DNA of 64,000 nucleotides from assembly GCF_011057975.1 (NCBI RefSeq), contig NZ_CP049109.1, positions 1,271,001 through 1,335,000 on the forward strand, in the 5' to 3' direction. This document shows, one piece after another, positions 8,830-16,491 of the stretch. Below the pieces are notes generated by a model, which did not search any database, had not been told where the DNA came from, and was given only the letters and a program-made list of their open reading frames with translations. Made by a program: the position numbers and the translations under genes. Every line of letters starts with the position of its first letter. The first letter of the stretch is position 1. Source of the DNA: Sphingosinithalassobacter tenebrarum (lineage in GTDB: Bacteria; Pseudomonadota; Alphaproteobacteria; Sphingomonadales; Sphingomonadaceae).

Positions 8830-9324
8830 ATGACTGACGATATCAAGCGCCGAGGGCGGCCCAAGGGAAGCGAGAAGGATGATAGCGAGGCACTGGCTGC
8901 GATTGCCGACCTCATGCTCACTGAACCAAATTTGAAGCCGACCACAGCGATGCGGCGGTTCAACCGGAACGCAAACGAGTCAACGATCCGCCGCTGGCAA
9001 TCGAAATGGCGCCAACGGAAGGCAGCGCTGCTTGCAGAAGCCAAAGACCGCCGCGCTGCGAGCGTAGTCGAGCACAGGAGTAGCAGCCCGGTCAGCATGA
9101 CCGATGTTTTGGGTGATGTGGAGGCGCTGTACAATTCCCCCGCAGTCAGGGCCGCACTCGCATTTCAGGAAAGCCCAGAAATGCGAGCTCTCCGCAAAGT
9201 CTATAATAGCCCTGAAATGAAGGCCATGCGGGCTATGCGGGAAATACATAATAGCCCTGCAATGCAGGTGATGCGTGAGGTGCACAGAAAATTGGCTGCA
9301 CTGAACCTCCAGAAGGGCTGGTAG
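8830..9324 (+). CDS. basic AT-hook-like protein with internal repeats
   Basis: A 164-residue protein starting at MTDDIKRRGRPKG with GGAGG ahead of the ATG. KRRGRPKG is an AT-hook-like DNA-minor-groove motif. Residues about 45-70 (TTAMRRFNRNANESTIRRWQ) look like a helix-turn-helix. The C-terminal third holds three to four imperfect repeats around YNSPEMRALRKVYNSPEMKA, HNSPAMQVMREVH. It is divergent from the recombinase group and convergent with the coupling-protein gene. I infer a DNA-binding regulator or nucleoid-type protein of the element; no named family is recognised. Confidence 0.65.
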   Translation: MTDDIKRRGRPKGSEKDDSEALAAIADLMLTEPNLKPTTAMRRFNRNANESTIRRWQSKWRQRKAALLAEAKDRRAASVVEHRSSSPVSMTDVLGDVEALYNSPAVRAALAFQESPEMRALRKVYNSPEMKAMRAMREIHNSPAMQVMREVHRKLAALNLQKGW

Positions 9325-9334
9325 GCGCTCGCGT

Positions 9335-10939
9335 CTACGCATACCCGTCCACATGGTGCAAGCGTCCGCTCTGGTGCTGCGGGAAGTGCGCAAGATGCGC
9401 GGGCACGTCCTTGGCCATTACGCGCACCCATTTGCTGCCGATCAGCCCCGGCAGCTTCACGCGATCGGCGGGCGGATGGAATGGGTTCGGTAGCCATTTG
9501 CCGTTGAGATCGCGCTGCTCGAAATGCGGCCTCTTGGTCGCATAAATGGGCGGCAGGTCGAGGCCGGAGATAAATTCGATCATCCGGTCTTCGGGCATCG
9601 CCAATATCTCGTCGGGTGTCATGAGCGCCCGCTGCATCATGCTCTCATGCTTCGATGCCTTGCGATAATGGGCGTAGTCGAACGCCGCGCTTGCATCGCC
9701 CTCGAACAGGAAGCGGCTCAGCGCCTGTTGCTGCTGGCGGCGTGCGCCTTCCTGTTTTAGCGGGTCGTCATAGCGCAAACTCTGGTTGCCGAGCATGTTC
9801 GAGACGAGCTGCGCGGTCTGATAGTCGCGCACACCGAAAAACATGCGGAGCTGCGCCGAGCCGATAAAGCTCTGCAAGGTCGCGGCACCGAAGTTGCGGA
9901 TGATCTGGCCTACGTCCTGAAACACCGCGAAGGTGCGCACGCCTTCACCGCGTCCGAAGGTGAACGCCGAGAGCAGGGATTCAAAGCGGCCCATTTGTCC
10001 GGCCTCGTCGACGATCATGGTCAGGCGCGGCGCATCGGGCGCGCGGCCCTTGTAAAGGCGGCTGACCGTGAACAGCACGCGCAACAGCGACGACCAGATC
10101 GAGACATATTCCATCGGCACGTTGACGAACAGGCTCGCCACCTGATGCGGGTTGACCAGATCGGCGAGCGAGAAGTCCGGCTCGTCCAGCGAGTCCATCA
10201 ATGTGGGGTCGTTGAGGAAACCGAGCTGGCCTTTGATGGTGCCGAGGATTGCGCCGAACTCCTTCGGCACGTCCTTTTGTTTGTGCCAAATCTCGGCGGC
10301 TCCGGCGCGAATGTCGTGGTGCTTCGAATCTTCCATCGCGCGGAGCTGCGCATCCCAGAACAGCGCATCGCCCTCGATCGCGTTCAGCACGTCGCGGAGC
10401 ATCGGGAAGCTGGCCTTGCCGTGCTGTTCGACGAGCGATTTGATCAGCAGTTCGAGCCATTGGCGCGCGCGCAGCTCGAAATAGTGGCCGTTGCTGCTGC
10501 CGGAAAGCGGAATGAGAGCGGCGGCGATGAAGCCGCAATCGGCGTGAAAACGCGGGTCGGCTTCGTTCAATATGTCGAGCGGGTTGAGGCGGTGGCTGGG
10601 GAGAATATGGGCGTGGAGCTTCACCGGATTCCAGCAATAAGCGTAGGCCCCGTGCGCCGCGAAGTTGTGGATGGTGACGGCGGCAAGCTCGCCGCGCGGG
10701 TCGAGAACCCAGAGCCGCTGTCCTACGCAGCGGATAATCGCTTCCATGAGGACATCGCGGGATTTTCCGGCCCCTGCGCCCGCAACGATCAGACCAGGCG
10801 AGTCGGAATCGAGCCGCATCAGGCGGTTGCCGCTATATCCGATTGGGAAGCCCGTTTTGCCGAACAATCCGGCGCGGGCGATTTCCTCGTCCTCCGCCCA
10901 TCTGGCGCTGCCGAAGCGCTCGTCTCCAAAATCACTCAT
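9335..10939 (-). CDS. TraG/VirD4-family coupling ATPase without membrane anchor
   Basis: A 534-residue conjugative DNA-transfer ATPase that would hand the relaxase-DNA complex to a type IV secretion channel. Walker A is GAGAGKS (residues 54-60), Walker B is LTMIVDEAGQMG (about 300), and the later FGVRDYQTAQLVSNMLG stretch fits the TraD/TraG core. Unlike typical VirD4 and TraG proteins it has no N-terminal transmembrane helices: the chain begins directly with MSDFGDERFGSARWA. Two single-span microprotein genes lie just upstream. No other secretion genes are in the element, so transfer would depend on a helper. Confidence 0.85.
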   Translation of the reverse strand: MSDFGDERFGSARWAEDEEIARAGLFGKTGFPIGYSGNRLMRLDSDSPGLIVAGAGAGKSRDVLMEAIIRCVGQRLWVLDPRGELAAVTIHNFAAHGAYAYCWNPVKLHAHILPSHRLNPLDILNEADPRFHADCGFIAAALIPLSGSSNGHYFELRARQWLELLIKSLVEQHGKASFPMLRDVLNAIEGDALFWDAQLRAMEDSKHHDIRAGAAEIWHKQKDVPKEFGAILGTIKGQLGFLNDPTLMDSLDEPDFSLADLVNPHQVASLFVNVPMEYVSIWSSLLRVLFTVSRLYKGRAPDAPRLTMIVDEAGQMGRFESLLSAFTFGRGEGVRTFAVFQDVGQIIRNFGAATLQSFIGSAQLRMFFGVRDYQTAQLVSNMLGNQSLRYDDPLKQEGARRQQQQALSRFLFEGDASAAFDYAHYRKASKHESMMQRALMTPDEILAMPEDRMIEFISGLDLPPIYATKRPHFEQRDLNGKWLPNPFHPPADRVKLPGLIGSKWVRVMAKDVPAHLAHFPQHQSGRLHHVDGYA

Positions 10940-10962
10940 GGCGTGGTCCTTTCACGGCAAAG

Positions 10963-10990
10963 AAAAAGGGCGGGGATTGCTCCCCGCCCT
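10963..10990 (-). terminator. Rho-independent terminator
   Basis: On the minus strand GGGCGGGGA-GCAA-TCCCCGCCC is followed by TTTTTC, a classical hairpin plus T run. It lies between the 43-residue microprotein gene and the coupling-protein gene, so the latter may need its own promoter or read-through. Confidence 0.8.
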
Positions 10991-11013
10991 GAAAGCGTGT
11001 TGGTGGTCGTCGC

Positions 11014-11145
11014 TTATCCTGCACACTGACCGAGTAGGATGAGAGCGACGACGATAACGCCGACGATCGCGAGGCCATTGCCTTCTTGCCTCGGGCCGTA
11101 TTCGACGTTGGCACGCTTCGGCTCCCAGATTTGCTGTTTCGCCAT
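11014..11145 (-). CDS. 43-residue single-span membrane microprotein
   Basis: A short frame MAKQQIWEPKRANVEYGPRQ, then one hydrophobic span (about residues 24-39) and the ending GQCAG. AAAGGAAG lies nine bases before the ATG. The compact design (charged N-terminus, single helix, short tail) and its place directly upstream of a coupling protein that lacks helices suggest a membrane partner. That role is inference; no family name is known to me. Confidence 0.65.
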   Translation of the reverse strand: MAKQQIWEPKRANVEYGPRQEGNGLAIVGVIVVALILLGQCAG

Positions 11146-11220
11146 AGTTGGCTTCCTTTCTTTATGCCGCCTCATTGCGACGTTGTTCGAATATCGCGGC
11201 GGGCGCGGTGGCTTGGGGGG

Positions 11221-11355
11221 TTAGAAGAAAAGAATCCCGAACAGCGTGCCCGCAACGAACGCCAACCAAACGATGACGGGCCAGTCGGGGCCGTTCCGGC
11301 GGGGCGCGGTGCACATTGCGGAAGCCGCGCCTTCTCCCATGGGAATGATGGTCAT
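11221..11355 (-). CDS. 44-residue single-span membrane microprotein
   Basis: The frame MTIIPMGEGAASAMCTAPRR continues to a hydrophobic C-terminal span (about residues 25-44) ending GILFF. AAAGGAG precedes the ATG at six bases. It is the second of two consecutive microprotein genes between ardA and the coupling protein, all on the minus strand. The function is unknown. Confidence 0.6.
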   Translation of the reverse strand: MTIIPMGEGAASAMCTAPRRNGPDWPVIVWLAFVAGTLFGILFF

Positions 11356-11443
11356 GACGCTCCTTTCCAGCGGGTCGGGCGGGTGGCCCGATTTCTGATT
11401 CCGCTGGATAGAGGGCCGGAGGCGTGCGGCTGGGGGGATAGGC

Positions 11444-11734
11444 TCAGAACAGGCTATATTGGCGGCTGCGCTCCAGATGCGCTTTCCATTCCGGCTTTGC
11501 GGCTTCCGCGTCGAGCCACGCGATCACCTGTTCGACAACATCCGCGCCGAATGTCTCGATGATCCCCGGTTGCTCATAGTGGGAGCAATAGCCCGTCATG
11601 GTGATCGGCAGCGGTGCGCGTTCGGGGTTGATGCTGCGGATTTCGAGGTGGTCGATCATGTCCCATTTGAGGGGCGTATAGGTCACTTCGATCTCGATAC
11701 CCTGCCATGTGAAGCGGTGCGTTTCCTTTGCCAT
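11444..11734 (-). CDS. hypothetical protein downstream of ardA
   Basis: A 96-residue soluble protein starting MAKETHRFTWQGIEIEVTYT and ending RSRQYSLF. The start at 11734 is two bases after the ardA stop, so the two are cotranscribed. Proteins of this type recur beside antirestriction genes in sphingomonad mobile elements as far as I can judge, but I know of no assigned function. Confidence 0.7.
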   Translation of the reverse strand: MAKETHRFTWQGIEIEVTYTPLKWDMIDHLEIRSINPERAPLPITMTGYCSHYEQPGIIETFGADVVEQVIAWLDAEAAKPEWKAHLERSRQYSLF

Positions 11735-11735
11735 A

Positions 11736-12251
11736 TCAGTGGCTCCAGAACACATGGACGTGACCGAAGCCCGTTTCGAGCGCCAGCACGTCGGAGATTT
11801 CGAGATCGCGGCCCATACGATCGTAGTCGATATAGAAGCTGAGGCTGTCGGGGATGTCCTGCGTTTCCTCGGTCAGTCCCCGCGCAAAATCGGAAACGGA
11901 TTCATACTCACCCGCGTATCGGTCCTCGATCGCGCTGCGGGCTTCGTCCAGATCGCCGAAATAGGAAAGCAGTTCACCTGCCAGCTTGCCGTGCTGGCTG
12001 ATGAACGCGGCAATCGCGGACACGTCTTCCAAGCCTTCATATTCGGAGAGCTGATAGCCTTCAAAGCCCTCGTAATCATGGATGGCCCATTCTTCGGCAT
12101 CGGCGATCGGTGAAGCCCGCAGCATCGCGGCCACCTCGTCATAGATCGCCCATGCGTCCTGCTCGGCATCAATCCAGCGTCCGTGTAAAATGCCGTTATT
12201 GTAGGCGGCGAGGCACGCCACATAGATTCTGATCTCGTGTTCTTTCTCCAT
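11736..12251 (-). CDS. ardA: antirestriction protein ArdA
   Basis: A 171-residue strongly acidic protein that mimics bent B-form DNA and blocks type I restriction enzymes, protecting incoming single-copy elements. Diagnostic features are the N-terminal IRIYVACLAAYNNGILHGRW, the EWAIHDYEGF segment and the run of Asp and Glu through to the C-terminus, with ArdA-like length. The ATG at 12251 has GAGGA upstream; the longer frame is not ArdA. It fits a mobilizable element and complements the DNA methyltransferase gene further along. Confidence 0.9.
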   Translation of the reverse strand: MEKEHEIRIYVACLAAYNNGILHGRWIDAEQDAWAIYDEVAAMLRASPIADAEEWAIHDYEGFEGYQLSEYEGLEDVSAIAAFISQHGKLAGELLSYFGDLDEARSAIEDRYAGEYESVSDFARGLTEETQDIPDSLSFYIDYDRMGRDLEISDVLALETGFGHVHVFWSH

Positions 12252-12734
12252 TTTCAAATCCTCTTGGGAATGGGGTTGCTCATGAACCCCTGCCTTCCGG
12301 CGAGGATGGGTGTGCAAACGGAGGCAGAAATCGGCGGCGGGCGCAGCCGCTTGCGGCGAGCCTCGGGAGACCGTCTATTTTTGGTGAAGTGCGCTGAGGG
12401 CGAAGCCCTAAGCCCGCATCAGTGATCGTCACCCGCATGGGCTGAGACGCGGCTCAGCGGCGAAGCCGTAGAGCACGCCCGGATGCCCGCAAAATTCAAG
12501 TGTAATCAGTTTATTTGCACGCTGCCTATTAGTCTGAGCAATCGCATAGACTCTGCTGTTAGACAAAGAATCTGGGTAAGCCCAAGAGGACTGGCCCGCT
12601 GCCCGAATTCTGGACCTGTTTGAGCTGGAAAATTCCAGTTATGATCGGAGGGTCAGGAGACGGGCAGCAGATCAAGTCCAGCCGGACCGGTCAACGACGG
12701 GTATAAGATGGTGTCTGCGTTCCCCTGTCCACCG
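12252..12734. other. non-coding region between ardA and the rhs cassette array
   Basis: No gene is supported. The right half is less GC-rich. A plus-strand CCGCAAAAT occurs at 12487-12495; this matches the core of the motif found at the rhs tip junctions but in the opposite orientation (another copy is at 16312). It could mark the distal border of the cassette array, or be chance. Confidence 0.4.
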
Positions 12735-13004
12735 CTAGGTATGAAGTGCAGCCTTCCCAAAAAAATAGAGTGTGACGAGGCCGCCGATTCCTGAAAACGC
12801 GACCAAGAAGTTGACACCACCTTCATCAACACCCGCAGACAACAATATCAACGAGATGGCTATGGGCAAAAAGAAGGCTGTGACTCCTAGAGTCAGATTC
12901 AGCGATCGCCGCCGATAAGAATCAGATTTCAATACAAGTCTGAGGCTCTGAATCACGGCAATCAAAATTGAGCCAACACCAAGAAGGGTAACAGCAAATT
13001 CCAT
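12735..13004 (-). CDS. three-span membrane protein, putative immunity for Rhs tip 4
   Basis: An 89-residue hydrophobic protein with three predicted helices (about 3-24, 38-58 and 66-86). It starts six bases after the stop of the preceding Rhs tip frame (13011-13436), the same tip-then-membrane-protein layout seen in the other cassettes. Small multi-span membrane proteins commonly protect against pore-forming toxins, so an immunity role is inferred. No family recognised. Confidence 0.6.
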   Translation of the reverse strand: MEFAVTLLGVGSILIAVIQSLRLVLKSDSYRRRSLNLTLGVTAFFLPIAISLILLSAGVDEGGVNFLVAFSGIGGLVTLYFFGKAALHT

Positions 13005-13010
13005 AGCGGG

Positions 13011-13436
13011 TTATTCGCAAACTCTCGGGATGTTCGTCTGAGGCAGCATCGCTTCAGCAGCTTCACCAGCCAACGCACCAACAACGTCATCAGCGAATGG
13101 CACCACCCCGATAACGCCGCGTGCAATTAGAGTTCCTGCTTCGCGGCGACCTACACCGGTTTCGATCGAGGCTCCAACTTCACCTATCAACTCAAAACCG
13201 CCTCCAAGCCCTTTGGCAAGGAGCGCTGTAAGAGCCAAGCCTCCAGCTAGACCTTCGGCAGGCAATCCCACAGGTGCGCCTACACCCGTACTTGTAGTGA
13301 CAGCACCTGCTGCTGCAACACCACCTGCCAACAAGAGCGTCTGGTCCCCGGCGTCGTCCAGGCCTCTCCCAAAATCACGAAGACCATTGAAGAAGCTCCG
13401 CGCGGCTTGATTACATCCCTGCCCACTTTGCGGCAA
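13011..13436 (-). pseudogene. orphan Rhs C-terminal tip (cassette 4)
   Basis: A 141-residue frame with no ribosome-binding site; its first codon would be TTG inside the conserved junction. It begins LPQSGQGCNQAARSFFNGLR, followed by Gly/Ala-rich hydrophobic segments (about residues 30-90) and a C-terminus ending TNIPRVCE. The Pro-Gln start and the junction motif CACTTTGCGGC (top strand, 13424-13434) match the point where the tip of the full-length rhs gene begins. It is therefore a silent alternative tip rather than a decayed gene, to be expressed only if joined to an rhs core. Confidence 0.65.
13424..13434 (-). repeat. rhs tip junction motif, copy 5
   Basis: On the minus strand GCCGCAAAGTG. 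It spans the Pro-Gln codons at the beginning of cassette 4. Compare copies at 14201, 14875, 17270 and 18008; only positions 9 and 10 of the eleven vary. Confidence 0.65.
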
Positions 13437-13449
13437 CTAAGCAGTTGCC

Positions 13450-13785
13450 TCACATGCAGCCGTATTTTATATCTTTACCTTCTATAATCACTTTACCGCG
13501 CGCGGGATACCCTCCGGTGTAGTAGCAGCCTCTAGCTCTATATCTCTTGCCATCAATGGTCCAAGAGACAAAGAAGCTTCCTTCGCCGTGCAAGTGCTCT
13601 GAAAAACTCAATATCTCACCAGGACCCGCGGCTCCCATCTCCCAAGACGTTTTTCTATCACTTATTACAACATCGGTGATCGGCTCACGCCCGCCGTTTA
13701 TTACCTCAAAAGTACTGTAATAGTCCCTGCATGCACCAATGAGCATCGCAAAAGCGACCAAGACGATCAGGGTGATGCTCTTCAT
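13450..13785 (-). CDS. lipoprotein, putative immunity for Rhs tip 3
   Basis: A 111-residue lipoprotein: signal sequence MKSITLIVLVAFAMLIGACR with lipobox LIGAC (Cys19), then a beta-rich domain (STFEVINGGREPITDVVISD; GEGSFFVSWTIDGKRYRARG). The ATG at 13785 overlaps the tip stop (ATGA), so the two are translationally coupled. A periplasmic lipoprotein partner suggests that tip 3 acts in the periplasm or is blocked there. The immunity role is inferred from context. Confidence 0.65.
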   Translation of the reverse strand: MKSITLIVLVAFAMLIGACRDYYSTFEVINGGREPITDVVISDRKTSWEMGAAGPGEILSFSEHLHGEGSFFVSWTIDGKRYRARGCYYTGGYPARGKVIIEGKDIKYGCM

Positions 13786-14210
13786 TCGATAATGTCCAAG
13801 CAGCCGTTCTTGATCGCGATCGATGCCAGATCTGCGGTAGGAACTCCTCTCCAACGCGGGTCTGTTGTCATCGCAGCTGCGACAGCGTTGTTATACGTAT
13901 CCATTTGCCTAGATCGAACATCACGCTGACTCGTTAGCGGATAATTGGCTTCGTGAGCATTCCCAAATGCTAATGCCCGATCAGGCCCAAGCAATCTTGT
14001 CATTGCGGAGATCCAGTAAAAATGACGAAAAGCATCCCTGACAGTGCCATCCGTGCCAACATCTGGATAAGCTGCTGCCGAAGCGGCGCGAGCTTGATCG
14101 CGCGCTACAAGCGCTGGGTACACGCCTAGAGGATCACGTACGGCTGCACCGTGTTCGCCGACGCTTCCAACAGGCCGACTGGCGGGAACGGCTGGGCAAA
14201 CATTTTGCGG
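13782..14210 (-). pseudogene. orphan Rhs C-terminal tip with DUF6973-like domain (cassette 3)
   Basis: A 142-residue start-less frame beginning PQNVCPAVPASRPVGSVGEH. The C-terminal part carries VRDAFRHFYWISAMTRLLG, then GNAHEANYP and RQMDTYNNAVAAAM. The D-A-F-R-H...W / A-H-E / D-x-x-N-N pattern resembles the DUF6973 domain found at the ends of polymorphic toxins. The frame follows the stop codon of the previous partner gene (TGA 14226-14228) in the same phase with no start codon between, so it is silent where it stands. Confidence 0.65.
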
Positions 14211-14211
14211 C
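14201..14211 (-). repeat. rhs tip junction motif, copy 4
   Basis: On the minus strand GCCGCAAAATG, identical over all 11 bases to the junction inside the full-length rhs gene (18008-18018). It begins cassette 3, fifteen bases after the stop codon of the preceding partner gene. Confidence 0.7.
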
Positions 14212-14225
14212 GATTTTCGCGTAGC

Positions 14226-14492
14226 TCATTCGTCGAATGTATACTCACCACAATGGGGACAGGGGTCAATCACGAACGGCCAGTAAAAGCCATTTGCATC
14301 TTGCGAGATTGGGCCATGCCCGCATTTGCGGCGCTTAAGAGCGCGACTAGCGGCAAAAATAAGAGCGGCAATGCAAAGGATAATCCAAGAGATCGACAAT
14401 ATGTCAGTTTTCCCCATCGGAAAAATAATCGTCATAAAAAATAGAGTTGCCGCGTATATTGAAACGCTATAGAGACCTTTTCCAATTGTCAT
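14226..14492 (-). CDS. two-span membrane protein with zinc-ribbon-like tail, putative immunity for Rhs tip 2
   Basis: An 88-residue protein: two hydrophobic spans (about residues 6-24 and 30-48), then a soluble tail with RRKCGHGPIS and DPCPHCGEYTF, whose cysteines suggest a small metal ribbon. The ATG at 14492 overlaps the tip stop (ATGA). It is positioned exactly like the partners in the other cassettes. The function is inferred only from context. Confidence 0.6.
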   Translation of the reverse strand: MTIGKGLYSVSIYAATLFFMTIIFPMGKTDILSISWIILCIAALIFAASRALKRRKCGHGPISQDANGFYWPFVIDPCPHCGEYTFDE

Positions 14493-14887
14493 TGTCGCCT
14501 CACACACTGAGGGTCGAGATTTGTGACACCTCCTGAACCGACAGTTACGCTACCGCCCGGCGCTTGAGGCCCGAATGTCACGTTCACCCCCTGAAATCCT
14601 TCGCCATTAACTACCACTCCGATATCAACAACGATAAAGTTTGCTTCGAACTCTGTGAATGGCCCAATCAGAGACTGCTGACCCCCGGGGTAGTATCCAA
14701 CTTCAATACCTGCCCCAATGTTGACTCCGGCACCACCGGCAGCATTTCCGTAAAGCTCCGTATCCAGCCAATTATCGACGGCAAATCCTCCGCCAAGACT
14801 ACCTCCTCCGATCGGAGTGACGTAATCCAATGCCCCGCCAACAGTTACAACGCCACTTGCAGGACACGGCCTTTCCTTTTGCGGCAA
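14489..14887 (-). pseudogene. orphan Rhs C-terminal tip (cassette 2)
   Basis: A 132-residue frame with no start signal beyond a TTG within the junction. It begins LPQKERPCPASGVVTVGGAL, is very rich in Gly and Val (GGGSLGGGFAVDNWLD; NAAGGAGVNIGAGIEVGYYP), looks like repeated beta strands, and ends LDPQCVRRQ. Beta-barrel-like or lipocalin-like composition rather than a recognisable nuclease. Upstream of its junction lie 235 bases of non-coding sequence and then the tyrosine recombinase gene. Confidence 0.6.
14875..14885 (-). repeat. rhs tip junction motif, copy 3
   Basis: On the minus strand GCCGCAAAAGG. Sequence around it (CACTTGCCGCAAAAGGAAAGG) is very similar to the copy at 17270, so these two junctions share about 15 of 17 bases. 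It begins cassette 2. Confidence 0.7.
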
Positions 14888-15122
14888 GTGAGGAACCCGA
14901 CGCCAAGGATCGTAGCTCGCTGCGTTTTCCCCGACGCACCAGCGTCTTGCAGGCGCCAGCGGCTGAGACGGCGATGGGGGACGGGCCTCAGACCCCCAGA
15001 GGCGGTTTTCCGGCGCGCGGGAGCCGTCGCCAGGATGCGGCGCGGCTTGATCGCAAGGGCGTGCCCGGTGGTCATGGGAGCAGGGATAGCGCGCAGGCGC
15101 TCGATGCGCCAGCTTTGGGAGG

Positions 15123-16223
15123 TCAGTCTTCCTCAGCCGCCTCTTCGTCGAGTCGGGCGAGCAGCGCGGCGCGAGCATCGCCGGCATCGTCGGCCGAGCT
15201 GCCGGCGCGTCCGCGCTTACCGATCGGCCGCCCCGGATGGGTGGCGGTGTGGATCTGTTTGAGCATGCGGATGCTGACCTGGGTATAGATCTGGGTGGTG
15301 GAGAGTTCGGCATGGCCGAGCATGGCCTGGATGAACCGGATCTCGGCCCCGCCTTCGAGCATCAGCGTCGCCATGGTGTGGCGCAAGAGGTGGCACGAGC
15401 CGGTCTTGCCGATATCGGCGGCGGCGACGTAATTGCGCACGAGCTGAGTCATGCGGTTGGCCGCGAACGCCTCGCCCGCCGTGGTCAGGAACAGCGTGCC
15501 GTCATCGTCCCCGAACGCGAAGTCGGGCCGCACGTCCTCACGGTATTTGTCGATCCACTGGAGCGCCCGCGCGCCGATCGGGATCATCCGGTCCTTGCGA
15601 CCCTTGCCTTGGCGCACCAGCAGCGTGCCCCGGTCGGAGTCGATATCGGTCAGGCCCAGGTTCACCAGCTCCATGCGGCGGATGCCGGTCGAGTAGAACG
15701 TCTCCAGGATCGCCCGGTCGCGCAGGCCGATCGGCGTGCCGGTGTCAGGCTGCGCGAGGACCAGCTCGGCCTCGCGGGCGGAGAGCACATGGCGCGGCAG
15801 GCGCTTTTCCATGCGCGGCAGGTCCAGCTCGCTCGCCGGATTGTAGAGGATGTGATTGCCGCGCGCGAGCCACTTGAACAGCGCCTTGATCGGAGTGGTG
15901 CGCACATGCTGGCTGCGGGTCGATAAGGGCTCGCCATTGGGCTTGCGATAGAGGAACAGGTGGCGCTGATAGCGCTCCAGGATCGGCTTGGTGATCTCCT
16001 GCGGGCGGGTCAGTCCGCGCTCCGCGCACCAGGCGATGAACGGCCTGACCGGTGATTGCGCCGGTCCGTCCAATGCCGGTTTCCAGCCCCTCGATCGCAT
16101 GGAGCGGGCCGCAACCTCAGGCGGAACCGGGCGCAAAAGCAGCCTCCCTCCCGCCGCATCGATCGCCAGCCAGCGCAAATCGTCAGGCACAGGCGCAAGG
16201 CGGGGGCAGTTGGGAGATTTCAC
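15123..16223 (-). CDS. XerC/D-type tyrosine recombinase inside the rhs cassette array
   Basis: A 366-residue tyrosine recombinase. The catalytic domain is complete: Arg in YSTGIRRMEL, Lys in VRQGKGRKDR, His-x-x-Arg in CHLLRHTMAT, His in MLGHAELSTTQIYTQ and the Tyr nucleophile two residues later. The core-binding domain (ITKPILERYQRHLFLYRKPN; TPIKALFKWLARGNHILYNP) is recognisable, but the first 65 or so residues do not look like the usual SAM-like start. It lies between cassette 1 and cassette 2 on the same strand. I infer that it may act on the cassette junctions, or that it is an insertion that settled there. Confidence 0.85.
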   Translation of the reverse strand: MKSPNCPRLAPVPDDLRWLAIDAAGGRLLLRPVPPEVAARSMRSRGWKPALDGPAQSPVRPFIAWCAERGLTRPQEITKPILERYQRHLFLYRKPNGEPLSTRSQHVRTTPIKALFKWLARGNHILYNPASELDLPRMEKRLPRHVLSAREAELVLAQPDTGTPIGLRDRAILETFYSTGIRRMELVNLGLTDIDSDRGTLLVRQGKGRKDRMIPIGARALQWIDKYREDVRPDFAFGDDDGTLFLTTAGEAFAANRMTQLVRNYVAAADIGKTGSCHLLRHTMATLMLEGGAEIRFIQAMLGHAELSTTQIYTQVSIRMLKQIHTATHPGRPIGKRGRAGSSADDAGDARAALLARLDEEAAEED

Positions 16224-16311
16224 CCGCTGTTACAGCACTTTGCAACCCGACGACTTGCACACGATTGGCACATCCAAATCGCGATTTGCCCGCAAATCGG
16301 TCGATGCACTC

Positions 16312-16321
16312 CCGCAAAATG
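16312..16321 (+). repeat. CCGCAAAATG copy in inverted orientation
   Basis: An exact 10-base match on the plus strand to the core of the rhs junction motif, lying 89 bases upstream of the recombinase start. With the copy at 12487 it brackets the recombinase and cassettes 2-4 in direct orientation. The match is short and may be coincidence. Confidence 0.35.
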
Positions 16322-16491
16322 GCAATCAACCCGCTGATCTTGCACCATTCTCCATGCGGCAGGCGCTGCGTCCGGTGTGCTCGCCAGATTCCACAATGCA
16401 CGATGCCGATCCGGTGAAGATGCCGGGGCGTTCAAGGAGGGACATTCATATCATTCGCAATAACGAATGTTTGGTCATGGACGGATTGCTC

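Noticed and set aside
14489..15313. Long minus-strand frame starting at 15313 as one protein
   Set aside because: The part before 14887 is the recombinase gene end and spacer read in another phase; only the Rhs tip portion is coding-like.
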